DNA from: Alphaproteobacteria bacterium
GTDB taxonomy: Bacteria > Pseudomonadota > Alphaproteobacteria > Micavibrionales > Micavibrionaceae
DNA length: 64,000 bases
Direction: 5' to 3'
NCBI GenBank assembly: GCA_020443075.1
Contig: JAGRIU010000029.1
Span: forward strand, 1-64,000
Position 1 is the stretch's first letter; each line of letters begins with the position of its first letter. Of the stretch, positions 8,566-16,923 are shown one piece after another. Below the pieces are notes generated by a model. It did not search any database and was not told where the DNA came from. It worked only from the letters and a program-made list of their open reading frames with translations. A program made the translations under genes and the position numbers.

Positions 8566-8919
8566 TTATTTACCCAGTGTTGTCAGATAGCCGACCACAA
8601 CCATGCCCAGCATGACGTTGACGGTGTAGGCGAGATAGACGCCAACCATCGCGATCACGACTGCCATGATGTCGCCGGTCAACTTTTTCCCGGACAGAAC
8701 GAGGCTGGACAAAATCAGCGTCCACCCTGCGCCTATCATCGTATGGATTGAGCCGCCATCGAAAAAGCTTCCGACTGTGCCGTCAATCACACCCAATGTC
8801 ACCAGATAGTGACCCAGGAATGTTGAAAGCCCGACCAACAGAATTGTGTGGAATAGGAAAAACCCTATTGCCTCTGTTACGGACCGTGTATGTGCAAGAT
8901 CTGTAATGTGTTTAAACAT
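8566..8919 (-). CDS. Small multi-pass membrane protein, unknown
   Basis: A 117-residue protein beginning MFKHITDLAHTRSVTEAIGFFLFH. The ATG at 8919 has a near-perfect AGGAGG seven bases upstream, so it was preferred over the longer frame that opens at 8994. Three to four hydrophobic helices are visible (ILLVGLSTFLGHYLV, TMIGAGWTLILSSLVL, DIMAVVIAMVGVYLAY, MLGMVVVGYL). Its first 30 residues match the 41-residue protein at 7318-7443, ungapped, at eleven positions. I do not recognise a family. Confidence 0.7.
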   Translation of the reverse strand: MFKHITDLAHTRSVTEAIGFFLFHTILLVGLSTFLGHYLVTLGVIDGTVGSFFDGGSIHTMIGAGWTLILSSLVLSGKKLTGDIMAVVIAMVGVYLAYTVNVMLGMVVVGYLTTLGK

Positions 8920-9066
8920 AACATCCTCCTTTCGTTGCACGTCGCTTGCGGAAACCTCTTCCGCTTTTTCCGGTCTGCTTTGAAAGGAGCTCATTTTCTA
9001 AACCGTTCTCCTCAAAGACAAAGCCGAAACTTTTTGTTCTTCTCGCGCCCTTAAACTCTTTGGTCT

Positions 9067-9636
9067 TTAGGCGTCCTCCAACTCTGTATCCCAATACAGA
9101 TAGTCGGTCCAACTCTGGTGCAGGAAATTCGGAGGAAACTTCCGTCCGCTGTCCTGCAATTCAAATATCGTCGGGCGGCGCGGTTCATGGATCGGGTACA
9201 TATGAACCTCATGCGGCATTTTACTGCCCTTGGCCGTGTTGCAGCGCTGACAGGCTGCGACGATATTTTCCCAATTTGTGCGCCCTCCTCTTGAACGCGG
9301 TATCACATGATCAAATGTCAGCTCATGTGTTTTAAAACCTTTCGCGCAATACTGGCAGCTCCAGCGATCACGCAGAAAAACATTAAACCTTGTAAAGGCC
9401 GGGCTTCGCGCCATCGGCACATATTCTTTCAAGGCCAGAACGCTGGGCAGCTTCATTTCGAAATGCGGCGAATGCACCGTGCGTTCATATTCCGATACCA
9501 CATTCACACTTCCTCGAAAAATGGCCTTAACAGCTTCCTGCCAAGGCCATATGGATAACGGGAAATAACTCAGCGGTCTGTAATCCGCGTTCAGCACAAG
9601 GGCCGAACATTGTTCCAGTGGTATCGCTCTATCCAT
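9067..9636 (-). CDS. HNH endonuclease family protein
   Basis: A 189-residue protein of the HNH family widespread in alphaproteobacterial chromosomes. A zinc-binding CxxC (SCQYCAKGF) is followed by the catalytic HNH core: LTFDHVIPRSRGGRTNWENIV and the second CxxC of AACQRCNTAKGS. The N-terminal half (VLNADYRPLSYFPLSIWPWQEAV) is the usual lead-in for this subgroup. Its biological role is unsettled; it is not part of a visible restriction or phage locus here. ATG 9636 was chosen over 9693 because the conserved region starts there and GGGGAG lies upstream. Confidence 0.9.
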   Translation of the reverse strand: MDRAIPLEQCSALVLNADYRPLSYFPLSIWPWQEAVKAIFRGSVNVVSEYERTVHSPHFEMKLPSVLALKEYVPMARSPAFTRFNVFLRDRWSCQYCAKGFKTHELTFDHVIPRSRGGRTNWENIVAACQRCNTAKGSKMPHEVHMYPIHEPRRPTIFELQDSGRKFPPNFLHQSWTDYLYWDTELEDA

Positions 9637-9952
9637 ATGCCTTCTCTCCCCTTTCGTTTTCCGTAGGCTACGGTGGAGGCCTGCATAGGACATGGCTCAT
9701 TCGGGTATGAGCCACTACAGACCTCGCCGAATCTTCTGATTTTATTTTACCATGGAATTCGCGCAGCCCATAGCTTTTACAGAAACAATCTATGCTGCAC
9801 CCCATCATTTTCCGTATTTATGTTCGCTACTTATAATTCTAATATTCTTTTTAAAACAAACTCTTGCGATTCATCTACCTAAACCCAGCACCACTAATTG
9901 TGCATTGCAGTAAACATTGGCCGTCATTGCTTTACAAACAGATGCCGTAAAC
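9637..9952. other. Intergenic region between the HNH and esterase genes
   Basis: No convincing gene. The HNH leader on the minus strand contains a short dyad, CCGTAG-G-CTACGG (9661-9673), and a hairpin GGCTCAT/ATGAGCC with a six-base loop (9694-9713). The rest is AT-rich and looks like promoter sequence for the HNH gene. A 69-codon open frame at 9673 has no ribosome binding site and was not accepted. Confidence 0.5.
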
Positions 9953-10624
9953 TCAAGCTTGGAGGATTTTTTTCAAAAACGCGGCGCCGCTATCGATGCC
10001 GGACTGGTCGATAGAATGCGGCAGGCTCGGCGTTGTGTGACCGGACACTTCGAAGCCGGCTTTTTCGAGCCGTGCTTTCGCATCATGCCAGGCGGCGACC
10101 GGCACAACATCATCGGCTTCGCCGTGGACGAGATGCACAGGCATTTTGTGCAGGCCTTCTTGCCCGGCATCGCCGATCAGCGCGCCGGAATAGCCGAGCA
10201 CACCGGCCAGCCGTTCTTTGTAACGCGGGGCGGTATAGAGGCTCATCATTGTGCCTTGGGAAAATCCGGCCAGCACGCATTTTTCAGGTTTCACGCGGAA
10301 GCGCGCGCACTGATCCTCTATGAAAGCCTCAAGAATGGGCGCGGCCGTTTGCACGCCCTGTAGCATTGTTTGCGGATCGCGGCTTTGCAGGGAAAACCAC
10401 TGATAGCTATCCGGGTAGCCCGGCGGGACCATGTCGCAGATAAACGGTGCGTCCGGTGAAACAAAGACAGCTTGAGGAACGTGCTGCGCGAACATCGGCG
10501 CTAATGAAATCAGGTCACGTCCGTTGGAGCCAAGCCCGTGCAGCAAAATCACCAAATGCTGCGGCTGCACGCTTTCATCTGCGGGACCAAGTTCATACAT
10601 ATTTTCAATGATACCGTTTGCCAT
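9953..10624 (-). CDS. Carboxylesterase/phospholipase, alpha/beta hydrolase (Abhydrolase_2)
   Basis: A 223-residue serine hydrolase of the PF02230 family (esterases and lysophospholipases of the EstB/YpfH type). Visible are LLHGLGSNGRDL near the oxyanion site, the nucleophile elbow AGFSQGTMMS (Ser about residue 115), the acid region VHGEADDVVP and the catalytic His in PSLPHSID. No signal peptide, so cytosolic. ATGs at 10624, 10639 and 10657 are in frame; 10624 places MANGIIEN directly before the conserved fold. The natural substrate cannot be read from sequence. Confidence 0.85.
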   Translation of the reverse strand: MANGIIENMYELGPADESVQPQHLVILLHGLGSNGRDLISLAPMFAQHVPQAVFVSPDAPFICDMVPPGYPDSYQWFSLQSRDPQTMLQGVQTAAPILEAFIEDQCARFRVKPEKCVLAGFSQGTMMSLYTAPRYKERLAGVLGYSGALIGDAGQEGLHKMPVHLVHGEADDVVPVAAWHDAKARLEKAGFEVSGHTTPSLPHSIDQSGIDSGAAFLKKILQA

Positions 10625-10726
10625 GATTCTTTTTACCATGCACGGAGATGAATACAAAAATCATTTTACGGGTTTTTCTTTGCCGCCCATCGGTGATAAA
10701 ATGTCACTGAAGGAGACAATGACTCT

Positions 10727-11041
10727 ATGCAATATGACCTTTTACACATTCAGGGCAAGCCCTACGTTCTTATTCCGCTGCACGAATATCGCGGCATGGT
10801 GTCCGGCGGCAGCGGCGAGGATTTGCCAGATGATATTTTGGATGCTCTCACCGCGCGGCAAGACAGCCCTGTGAAAATTCTGCGTAAGTTTCGCGGACTG
10901 ACACAAAAATCTCTGGCCGAGAGGGCCGGGATTTCGCGGCCCTATCTCACCGAGATCGAGACTGGCAAAAAGGACGGGTCTTTGCGGGCTATGAAATCTC
11001 TGGCCGATGTTCTGGGCGTACATGTCGGAAGGCTGGCTTAA
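10727..11041 (+). CDS. XRE-family helix-turn-helix regulator
   Basis: A 104-residue DNA-binding protein. The C-terminal half is a standard Cro/CI-type helix-turn-helix (KILRKFRGLTQKSLAERAG, then ISRPYLTEIETGKKDGS, MKSLADVLGV). The N-terminal 45 residues (YDLLHIQGKPYVLIPLHEY) resemble the small lead domain of some antitoxin-like regulators, although no toxin partner is next to it. It is three bases from the following membrane-protein gene and probably forms an operon with it. Confidence 0.85.
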   Translation: MQYDLLHIQGKPYVLIPLHEYRGMVSGGSGEDLPDDILDALTARQDSPVKILRKFRGLTQKSLAERAGISRPYLTEIETGKKDGSLRAMKSLADVLGVHVGRLA

Positions 11042-11044
11042 GCG

Positions 11045-11413
11045 ATGGCCTATCAACACCCTCATCCCCTGCGCTGGCTTTTTATTTTGTACATTCTGGC
11101 CTCGACGTTGGAGATGACCGGTTTTGTTCTGTTTTTTTTAATTCACTATTCTTTATCCGCTATTAATCCGTTCTTGCTCTTTGAGTTATCTTATCTATGG
11201 CCAAAGGATTTGACCGCGCATCTGTATTATTCGGCGCATTACCGCGGGCTGGCCGATTTAATCACCAATACTGCGATGATTCTTATTATCCTGTCTCCAA
11301 CAATTATCGGTCTGACCATGCTGGAGAGAGCGTGGGGAAAAATCCTGATCTTCGGCGGCTTTATGCTGGCGATGAATTTCACGATCCTGATTTTGATTTT
11401 GCGGGTTGTTTAA
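11045..11413 (+). CDS. Small integral membrane protein, unknown
   Basis: A 122-residue protein with three hydrophobic helices (WLFILYILASTLEMTGFVLF, NTAMILIILSPTIIGLTML, ILIFGGFMLAMNFTILILIL). Its start follows the XRE regulator stop by three bases, so expression is likely coupled to it. No family was recognised. It ends convergent with the HerA-like gene, four bases apart. Confidence 0.6.
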   Translation: MAYQHPHPLRWLFILYILASTLEMTGFVLFFLIHYSLSAINPFLLFELSYLWPKDLTAHLYYSAHYRGLADLITNTAMILIILSPTIIGLTMLERAWGKILIFGGFMLAMNFTILILILRVV

Positions 11414-11417
11414 TCGC

Positions 11418-12905
11418 TCAGCGCTTTAAGCTGCCCATAATCCCGCGCATAACTTCGCGGGCGATGGTGCGCCCGAGGGAGGAGCTCATAGCGCGCACAA
11501 CGGATTTCACGGCTGCTTCGCCGACGCTCTGGCGGTTGGAGCTGCGTTTCGGTTTGGCGTTTTCGGCAGCTTCCTGTGCTTTTTCGGCTTGTTCGGCGGC
11601 TTTTTTCGCGCGGGCTTGCAGAACTTCGTAGGCGGATTCGCGGTCTTGCGTGACATCGTATTTGGCGCTGAAGCCGCTGGCTTTCATCTGCATCTCTTTG
11701 GCCGAGGCACTGGCCGGGCCGAGTTTTGAGGATGGCGGACGGATGAGTGTGCGCTGAACGATCGAGGGCTGGCCTTTGCCTTCCAGCGTGGAGACCAGCG
11801 CTTCGCCGACACCGAGTTCGGTGATAACATCCGCCACATCAAACTCCGGATTTTCGCGGTAGGTTTCGGCGGCCTGCCTGATCGCTTTTTGCTGTTTCGG
11901 GGTGAACGCGCGCAAGGCGTGCTGCACCCGGTTGCCGAGCTGGCCGAGGATAGAATCGGGTACGTCGGCCGGGTTTTGCGTAATGAAAAACACGCCGACG
12001 CCTTTGGAGCGGATCAGGCGCACGACTTGCTCGACTTTTTCGAGTAGCGCTTTGGGGGCGTCGTCGAAGAGCAGGTGAGCTTCGTCGAAGAAGAAGACGA
12101 GTTTGGGTTTGTCGGCATCACCGGCTTCGGGCAAGTCTTCGAAGAGTTCGGAGAGCAGCCAGAGCAAAAATGTCGCATACAGGCGCGGGGATTGCATGAG
12201 TTTATCGGCGGCCAGAATATTGATATGCCCTCGCCCGTCCATATCGGTCTTCATAAAATCGGTTAAAATCAGAGCGGGTTCACCGAAAAACTTTTCCGCA
12301 CCCTGATCTTCGAGGCGCAGCAAATTGCGCTGGATCGAGGCAATGGATTGCGGCGAGACGTTGCCGTAAGTAGCAGAAATTTCGCTGCGCTGCTCATGCA
12401 GGGTCGTTAAAAGTGCGCGCAAGTCTTTGAGATCAAGAAGTAAAAGCCCCTGCTCGTCGGCGACGCGAAAAGCGATATTGAGCACACCTTCCTGTGTGTC
12501 GTTAAGTTCGAGAATGCGCGCAAGCAACAGCGGGCCCATTTCGGATACGGTTGTGCGCACGGGATGGCCTTGCTCGCCGAAGAGGTCCCAGAACACGGCC
12601 GGATAGGCGCGGGCTTTGTATTCATCGCTAAAGCCAATGGTTTCGGCGCGTTTGGTCAGGAAGTCCTGCATTTCTGAGGGTTGGCAGATACCGGAGAGAT
12701 CGCCCTTCACATCGGCGAGGAAAACGGGCACGCCCGCATCGGAAAAGCCTTCGGCCAGATTTTGCAGCGTTACGGTTTTGCCCGTCCCTGTCGCGCCGGC
12801 GACCAGACCGTGGCGGTTTCCCCATTTCAAAGGCAGGTATTGTGCGGTTTCGTCCTTGCCCACGCTGCGGCCCATATAGACAGCGTCATCTCTTAGGTTT
12901 GTCAT
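11418..12905 (-). CDS. HerA-like ATPase (DUF853 family)
   Basis: A 495-residue P-loop ATPase of the HerA/FtsK superfamily, DUF853 branch (PF05872), found in many proteobacteria; a role in DNA processing is presumed but not shown. It has the Walker A AGATGTGKTVTLQNL near residue 38, the motif LADVKGDLSG, Walker B KLVFFFDEAHLLFDD, and a late ITQNPADVP sensor-type motif. The last 100 residues are charged, with an alanine/lysine-rich coiled stretch. Its start overlaps the metC stop by four bases, so it is probably cotranscribed with metC and the nitrilase. Confidence 0.9.
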   Translation of the reverse strand: MTNLRDDAVYMGRSVGKDETAQYLPLKWGNRHGLVAGATGTGKTVTLQNLAEGFSDAGVPVFLADVKGDLSGICQPSEMQDFLTKRAETIGFSDEYKARAYPAVFWDLFGEQGHPVRTTVSEMGPLLLARILELNDTQEGVLNIAFRVADEQGLLLLDLKDLRALLTTLHEQRSEISATYGNVSPQSIASIQRNLLRLEDQGAEKFFGEPALILTDFMKTDMDGRGHINILAADKLMQSPRLYATFLLWLLSELFEDLPEAGDADKPKLVFFFDEAHLLFDDAPKALLEKVEQVVRLIRSKGVGVFFITQNPADVPDSILGQLGNRVQHALRAFTPKQQKAIRQAAETYRENPEFDVADVITELGVGEALVSTLEGKGQPSIVQRTLIRPPSSKLGPASASAKEMQMKASGFSAKYDVTQDRESAYEVLQARAKKAAEQAEKAQEAAENAKPKRSSNRQSVGEAAVKSVVRAMSSSLGRTIAREVMRGIMGSLKR

Positions 12906-14080
12906 TTCATGTCTCCAAATTTTTCAAAAGCTTGCCCTAAATCTGTGATGAGGTCATCGGGGTCTTCGAGGCCGATCTGCAAGCGGATCAAGGTACCCTC
13001 CTCCTGCCATTTCACGGCCTTGCGCCAGTTAATCTCTATTTGCGGCTGGAGCAGGCTCATATAACCACCCCAGCTCGAGCCGATCGGGAAGAGTTCCAGC
13101 GCATCCATAAAGCCCGCGACGGCCGGCTTGGGTGCATCTTCCAGAACAAAGCTCAGCAGACCGTTGGCACCTGTAAAATCGCGTTTCCAAATCTCGTGCG
13201 ATGTATGTTCGGGTAGAGCCACATGATAAACGCGGCGCACTTCGGGACGCGTTTGTAAAAACTGCGCTACTTTCAGGGCACTTTTTGCGCAATGTTCAAG
13301 GCGCATTTTCATTGTGCGCAGACCGCGCAGGGCGAGATATAGATCTTCGGAGCCCGGACAATGGCCGAGATCAACATGCGCAGCTTTGAGGCGTTTATAG
13401 TTTTCTTCGGTATCGGCCACAGCATAACCCAAATTCACGTCCGCATGGCCGCCAATATATTTCGTCGCTGCACAGACCGATATATTCACGCCGTGTGCAA
13501 GCGGCTTAAATAGCAAGCCGCTGGCCCATGTGTTATCCATGATGGTAATAACGCCCGCGTCCTTGGCAACCTCGGTGATGGCCGGGACGTCCTGGACTTC
13601 AAAAGTCGCCGAGCCGGGCGATTCGAGATAGATCACCGCCGTGTTGTCTTTGATCAGATCTTTGATGCTTGCGCCGATCAGCGGGTCGTAATATTCGATC
13701 TCGACACCGAATTTCTTGAGCAGTTTTTCACAAACGATGCGGGTGGGCGGATAGATGCTGTCACACATCAAAAGATGATCGCCGCTTTTTAGGAACGCCA
13801 GCAGCGATGCGGTAATCGGCGCGAGGCCGGTCGAGGAACTCACGGCCCTATAGCCGCCTTCCAGCTCAGCCATGGCTGTTTCAAAGTGATGGCTTAGCGG
13901 ATGACCGATATTGGCGTAGGTGAATTTCTGCCCCTTTTTGGTTTCGTAGGATTCGAGGTCTTTATATTTTATCGTGCTGGCCTGGACGATGGGCGGGTTC
14001 ATCAGGCCGTAATAATCATCGGGGTCGCGGCCGAGCTGCGTGAGGATCGTGTCTTGCGAATATTTTCTAGTCTTTGACAT
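12902..14080 (-). CDS. metC: Cystathionine beta-lyase
   Basis: PLP enzyme of the Cys/Met metabolism family that cleaves cystathionine to homocysteine, ammonia and pyruvate. The 392-residue length is normal. Typical features are YANIGHPLSHHFETAMAELEGG, SSTGLAPI, and the cofactor-lysine region SVCAATKYIGGHADVNLG. The ATG at 14080 sits inside the end of the upstream nitrilase gene (14-base overlap), with GGGAG further upstream; an earlier in-frame ATG at 14155 would overlap more and was not chosen. The MetC versus related gamma-lyase assignment rests on overall resemblance to alphaproteobacterial MetC. Confidence 0.9.
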   Translation of the reverse strand: MSKTRKYSQDTILTQLGRDPDDYYGLMNPPIVQASTIKYKDLESYETKKGQKFTYANIGHPLSHHFETAMAELEGGYRAVSSSTGLAPITASLLAFLKSGDHLLMCDSIYPPTRIVCEKLLKKFGVEIEYYDPLIGASIKDLIKDNTAVIYLESPGSATFEVQDVPAITEVAKDAGVITIMDNTWASGLLFKPLAHGVNISVCAATKYIGGHADVNLGYAVADTEENYKRLKAAHVDLGHCPGSEDLYLALRGLRTMKMRLEHCAKSALKVAQFLQTRPEVRRVYHVALPEHTSHEIWKRDFTGANGLLSFVLEDAPKPAVAGFMDALELFPIGSSWGGYMSLLQPQIEINWRKAVKWQEEGTLIRLQIGLEDPDDLITDLGQAFEKFGDMK

Positions 14081-14900
14081 GTTCGAGCGTAAACTCCCTA
14101 TCGTGTTGTAGCGCGGGGATAGATGTGCGGGCTTTTTCCACTTCATCAAGGTCAAGATCGGCGCTGATGATTCCCGGCTCTTTTCCGGCCGCGCCCAGAA
14201 TATCGCCCCACGGGCCTATAATCAAGCTATGCCCCCATGTCGCGCGTCCGCCTTCATGCGTTCCGGTTTGAGCGGGAGCGAGGACGAAGCTGCCCGTTTC
14301 GATCGCACGGGCGCGTAGCAGCGTTTCCCAGTGCGCCTGCCCTGTGGGGACGCTGAAGGCTGCGGGGACGGTGAGGATTTGCGCGCCTGCCTTGGCCAGT
14401 GTTCTATAGAGCGTAGCGAAGCGCACATCATAGCAAATGCTCAATCCCAGCTTTGCTCCGGCGGCATCGGCCAAGACCGCTTTTTCACCGGGGCGGATAA
14501 TGGCGCTTTCGCGGTAGCGCTCACCATTGGGAAGATCAACATCAAAGAGATGGATTTTATCGTAAGAGGCGACGATTTGGCCTTGATCGGAGATCAAAAA
14601 GCTGCGGTTGGCCAGCGTGCGTTTATCCACCGCAATACCGAGCGAGCCAATCGAGAGCCATATATTCAGTTCGGCGGCGAGCGCTTGCAGCGCGGCAAGC
14701 GTTTCGTGGTTTTCTTGCGGGCGTGCGGCGGACAGACGTTTGGTAAACGGCCAAACCATGTGACAGGTATTTTCCGGCGTCGCTATGAACTGCGCCCCCT
14801 GCCCTGCGGCCTCGCGGATCATTTCGGAGGTAACAGCGATGTTTTCGGCGATGTCCGGGCCGTTATTAAGCTGGATGCAGGCGGCTTTGATAATGCTCAT
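14067..14900 (-). CDS. Carbon-nitrogen hydrolase (nitrilase superfamily)
   Basis: A 277-residue cytosolic amidase-type enzyme. The Glu-Lys-Cys triad is visible: Glu in ATPENTCH (near residue 43), Lys in YDKIHLFDVD, Cys in LSICYDVRFATLYR. The order and spacing match the Nit1/Nit2 group, whose members repair deaminated glutathione or hydrolyse omega-amides; which applies here is not decidable. In many alphaproteobacteria this gene is a neighbour of grxC and comF, as it nearly is here. Its 3' end overlaps the metC start. Confidence 0.9.
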   Translation of the reverse strand: MSIIKAACIQLNNGPDIAENIAVTSEMIREAAGQGAQFIATPENTCHMVWPFTKRLSAARPQENHETLAALQALAAELNIWLSIGSLGIAVDKRTLANRSFLISDQGQIVASYDKIHLFDVDLPNGERYRESAIIRPGEKAVLADAAGAKLGLSICYDVRFATLYRTLAKAGAQILTVPAAFSVPTGQAHWETLLRARAIETGSFVLAPAQTGTHEGGRATWGHSLIIGPWGDILGAAGKEPGIISADLDLDEVEKARTSIPALQHDREFTLEHVKD

Positions 14901-14978
14901 ATTCAGAAAAACCTTGATTTTTTACATATTTTAAGCATATATTCTGTTTTGTTTACAATCTAAAGATAAGGTTTTTTT

Positions 14979-15260
14979 ATGAGCTTTACACTACCGGAAC
15001 ATAAAGGTCATGTGCTGGCTGGACCCAATCTGATCGATTCTTATGTGCAGGTTGCTCTTGTAAAAAATCATCCGCACGGCCTTATTGCACTTGCTACACC
15101 TACGGACGGTCGGCCACAGATAGAATTTTCTGTTTATGACTTCACGGCAGATCAATGGCATCAATTGCAGACAGTAAAAGGGGGCGTTGCCACACTCAGC
15201 GACGAACCGGATGAAAACGGTCGGCCCACTATCGTTGATTTTATTCCTTACACTTCCTAA
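14979..15260 (+). CDS. Small soluble protein, unknown
   Basis: A 93-residue protein, MSFTLPEHKGHVLAGP onward, with AAGG eight bases upstream of the ATG. It is predicted to be mostly beta-strand (YVQVALVKN, GLIALATPT, IEFSVYDF). No signal peptide or known motif. It lies divergent from the nitrilase gene and convergent with grxC. A TACAAT at 14954-14959 is a possible -10, but without a good -35. Confidence 0.5.
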   Translation: MSFTLPEHKGHVLAGPNLIDSYVQVALVKNHPHGLIALATPTDGRPQIEFSVYDFTADQWHQLQTVKGGVATLSDEPDENGRPTIVDFIPYTS

Positions 15261-15266
15261 ACTTGC

Positions 15267-15521
15267 CTATCCCAACAATGCGTCCAATTCGCCTTTGGCG
15301 TCCAGCGCATGCAGGTCGTCGCAGCCGCCGATATGTTTGCCGTCGATAAAAATCTGCGGGACGGTTTTCGGGCCGCCTGTGCGCTCGATCATTTTCGTGC
15401 GCGCCGCATCATCGCCCGTAATATTATAGCCTGTATAGTCCACGCCTTTTTTCTCGAGCAACCCGCGCGCCTTGACACAAAACGGACAGGTCGTCCAATA
15501 ATAAATTTCGACTTTTGCCAT
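15267..15521 (-). CDS. grxC: Glutaredoxin 3
   Basis: An 84-residue dithiol glutaredoxin that reduces disulfides and glutathionylated proteins at the expense of glutathione. The active site TTCPFC has Cys12 and Cys15; the glutathione-binding features TVPQIFIDGKHIGGCDDL follow. The ATG at 15521 is preceded by AAGGAG and gives the exact family length, so the longer frame to 15713 was rejected. It is divergent from the hydroxylase gene. Confidence 0.96.
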   Translation of the reverse strand: MAKVEIYYWTTCPFCVKARGLLEKKGVDYTGYNITGDDAARTKMIERTGGPKTVPQIFIDGKHIGGCDDLHALDAKGELDALLG

Positions 15522-15577
15522 GAGGCTTTTCTCCTTTATAGTGGTACATAATCCTTTCAAAAAGAAGTAGAATAAAG

Positions 15578-16801
15578 ATGACTTCAAAGCAAATAGATAT
15601 TCTGGTGATTGGCGGCGGCGCGGCGGGTTTGACCTTGTCGGTGCTGTTGGGACAAGCGGGCTTGAGCGTGCACGTGGTCGATCCGGCTCCGCCCAAGCCT
15701 TTAAAGGATACACCAGCCAGTGGGCGCACAGTCGCGCTGATGAATGATTCGATGAACATCATCAAAGCTGCGGGCGTGTGGGAAGCTCTGGCAGAGCGCT
15801 CCGCGCCTTTACAAACCATGCGGATTATCGATATCAGCCGCCCTGTGCATGATCCGGTGCGACTGGAGTTTCCGGCGAGTGATCTGGGGTTTGAGCAATT
15901 CGGGTACAATATACCGGGTGGATATTTGCGCGCGGCGCTCTATGAAGCGGCGCAGGCGCAGGAGAATATCACGATCCACAAGGCCGCTTTGGAGAGCTAT
16001 GTGGTTGAGGATGGCCGAGTTTCGGCGCGACTGGATAACGGGACGGACGTTGAAGCCCGCCTGATTGTCGGGGCGGACGGGCGCGCTTCCAAAGTGCGCG
16101 AGACAGCCGGAATCGGCACAGCTAAGCGCGAGTATGACCAGAGCGCTATCACTTGCCTGATCAATCATTCGCATGCGCATGAGAATGTCTCGACCGAGTT
16201 TCATAAACAAGACGGGCCGCTGGCGATTGTGCCGCTGCCGGGGAATCAGTCCAGCGTGGTGTGGGTGGAAACGCGCGCCCGCGCCGAAGAGCTGATGGGC
16301 CTTAAGCCCTCGGATTTCGAAAGCGCCTTGCAGGAAAAAATGCAGGATTTACTGGGCGGGCTTACGCTGGAGACACCGCCGGAGAGCTGGCCTTTGTGCT
16401 GCATCAAGTCCAAAGCCCTGATCGCACCGCGCACGGCGTTGATTGCCGAAACCGCGCATGTGATGTCGCCGATTACGGCGCAGGGGCTGAACCTGTCCTT
16501 GCGCGATGTGGCGGCGCTGGCGGAAACACTGGTGGATGGCGCGCGGCTGGGGCTGGATATCGGCTCGGCTGGTGTGTTAAACCGCTATGCTAAGCGGCGC
16601 AGACTGGATATCGAAACGCGGGTTTTTGGTGTGGACAGCATCAACCGTGCGGTCAGTTCACATTCCAAGACGCTAAAAACCGCGCGGCGGGCGGGGCTAA
16701 AGTTTCTGGAAAAGGTTGCGCCGGCGAAATATCTGGCGATGCAAACGGGCCTGACCCCGCATATGGATCAGGGACGGCTGGCGAAAGGGGATGCGCTATG
16801 A
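15578..16801 (+). CDS. UbiH/UbiF/COQ6-family FAD monooxygenase
   Basis: A 407-residue flavoprotein of the ubiquinone-biosynthesis hydroxylase family. The N-terminal FAD-binding motif IGGGAAGLTLSVLLGQAGL, the middle VGADGRASKVRE and the C-terminal GLNLSLRDVAALAE (the family's second FAD motif region) are all present. Such enzymes hydroxylate the aromatic ring of ubiquinone precursors. Which ring position it acts on (UbiH, UbiF, UbiI or UbiL type) cannot be told from sequence by eye. It is presumably membrane-associated on the cytoplasmic side. Confidence 0.9.
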   Translation: MTSKQIDILVIGGGAAGLTLSVLLGQAGLSVHVVDPAPPKPLKDTPASGRTVALMNDSMNIIKAAGVWEALAERSAPLQTMRIIDISRPVHDPVRLEFPASDLGFEQFGYNIPGGYLRAALYEAAQAQENITIHKAALESYVVEDGRVSARLDNGTDVEARLIVGADGRASKVRETAGIGTAKREYDQSAITCLINHSHAHENVSTEFHKQDGPLAIVPLPGNQSSVVWVETRARAEELMGLKPSDFESALQEKMQDLLGGLTLETPPESWPLCCIKSKALIAPRTALIAETAHVMSPITAQGLNLSLRDVAALAETLVDGARLGLDIGSAGVLNRYAKRRRLDIETRVFGVDSINRAVSSHSKTLKTARRAGLKFLEKVAPAKYLAMQTGLTPHMDQGRLAKGDAL

Positions 16802-16815
16802 GCCTTGCAATTTAT

Positions 16816-16899
16816 GTCATTGCGAGGAGGTAACGCCGACGAAGCAATCTAGAAATTAAGCTTTTGGCTCTGGATTGCTTCGCGGTCGCTCGCAATGAC
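16816..16899. repeat. TCATTGCGAG-type intergenic inverted repeat, copy 1
   Basis: The outer arms GTCATTGCGAG (16816-16826) and CTCGCAATGAC (16889-16899) are perfectly complementary over 11 bases. The inner arms GAAGCAATCTAG (16841-16852) and CTGGATTGCTTC (16870-16881) pair with one mismatch. It fills the gap between the hydroxylase and comF, and resembles a second, longer copy at 33050-33161. Such REP-like elements are probably non-autonomous and can form strong mRNA hairpins. Confidence 0.85.
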
Positions 16900-16923
16900 G
16901 AAATTAAGGACGTTAAGAGCTCT

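Noticed and set aside
9673..9882. Small 69-codon open frame upstream of the esterase
   Set aside because: No ribosome binding site, and it overlaps the HNH leader; no support as a gene.
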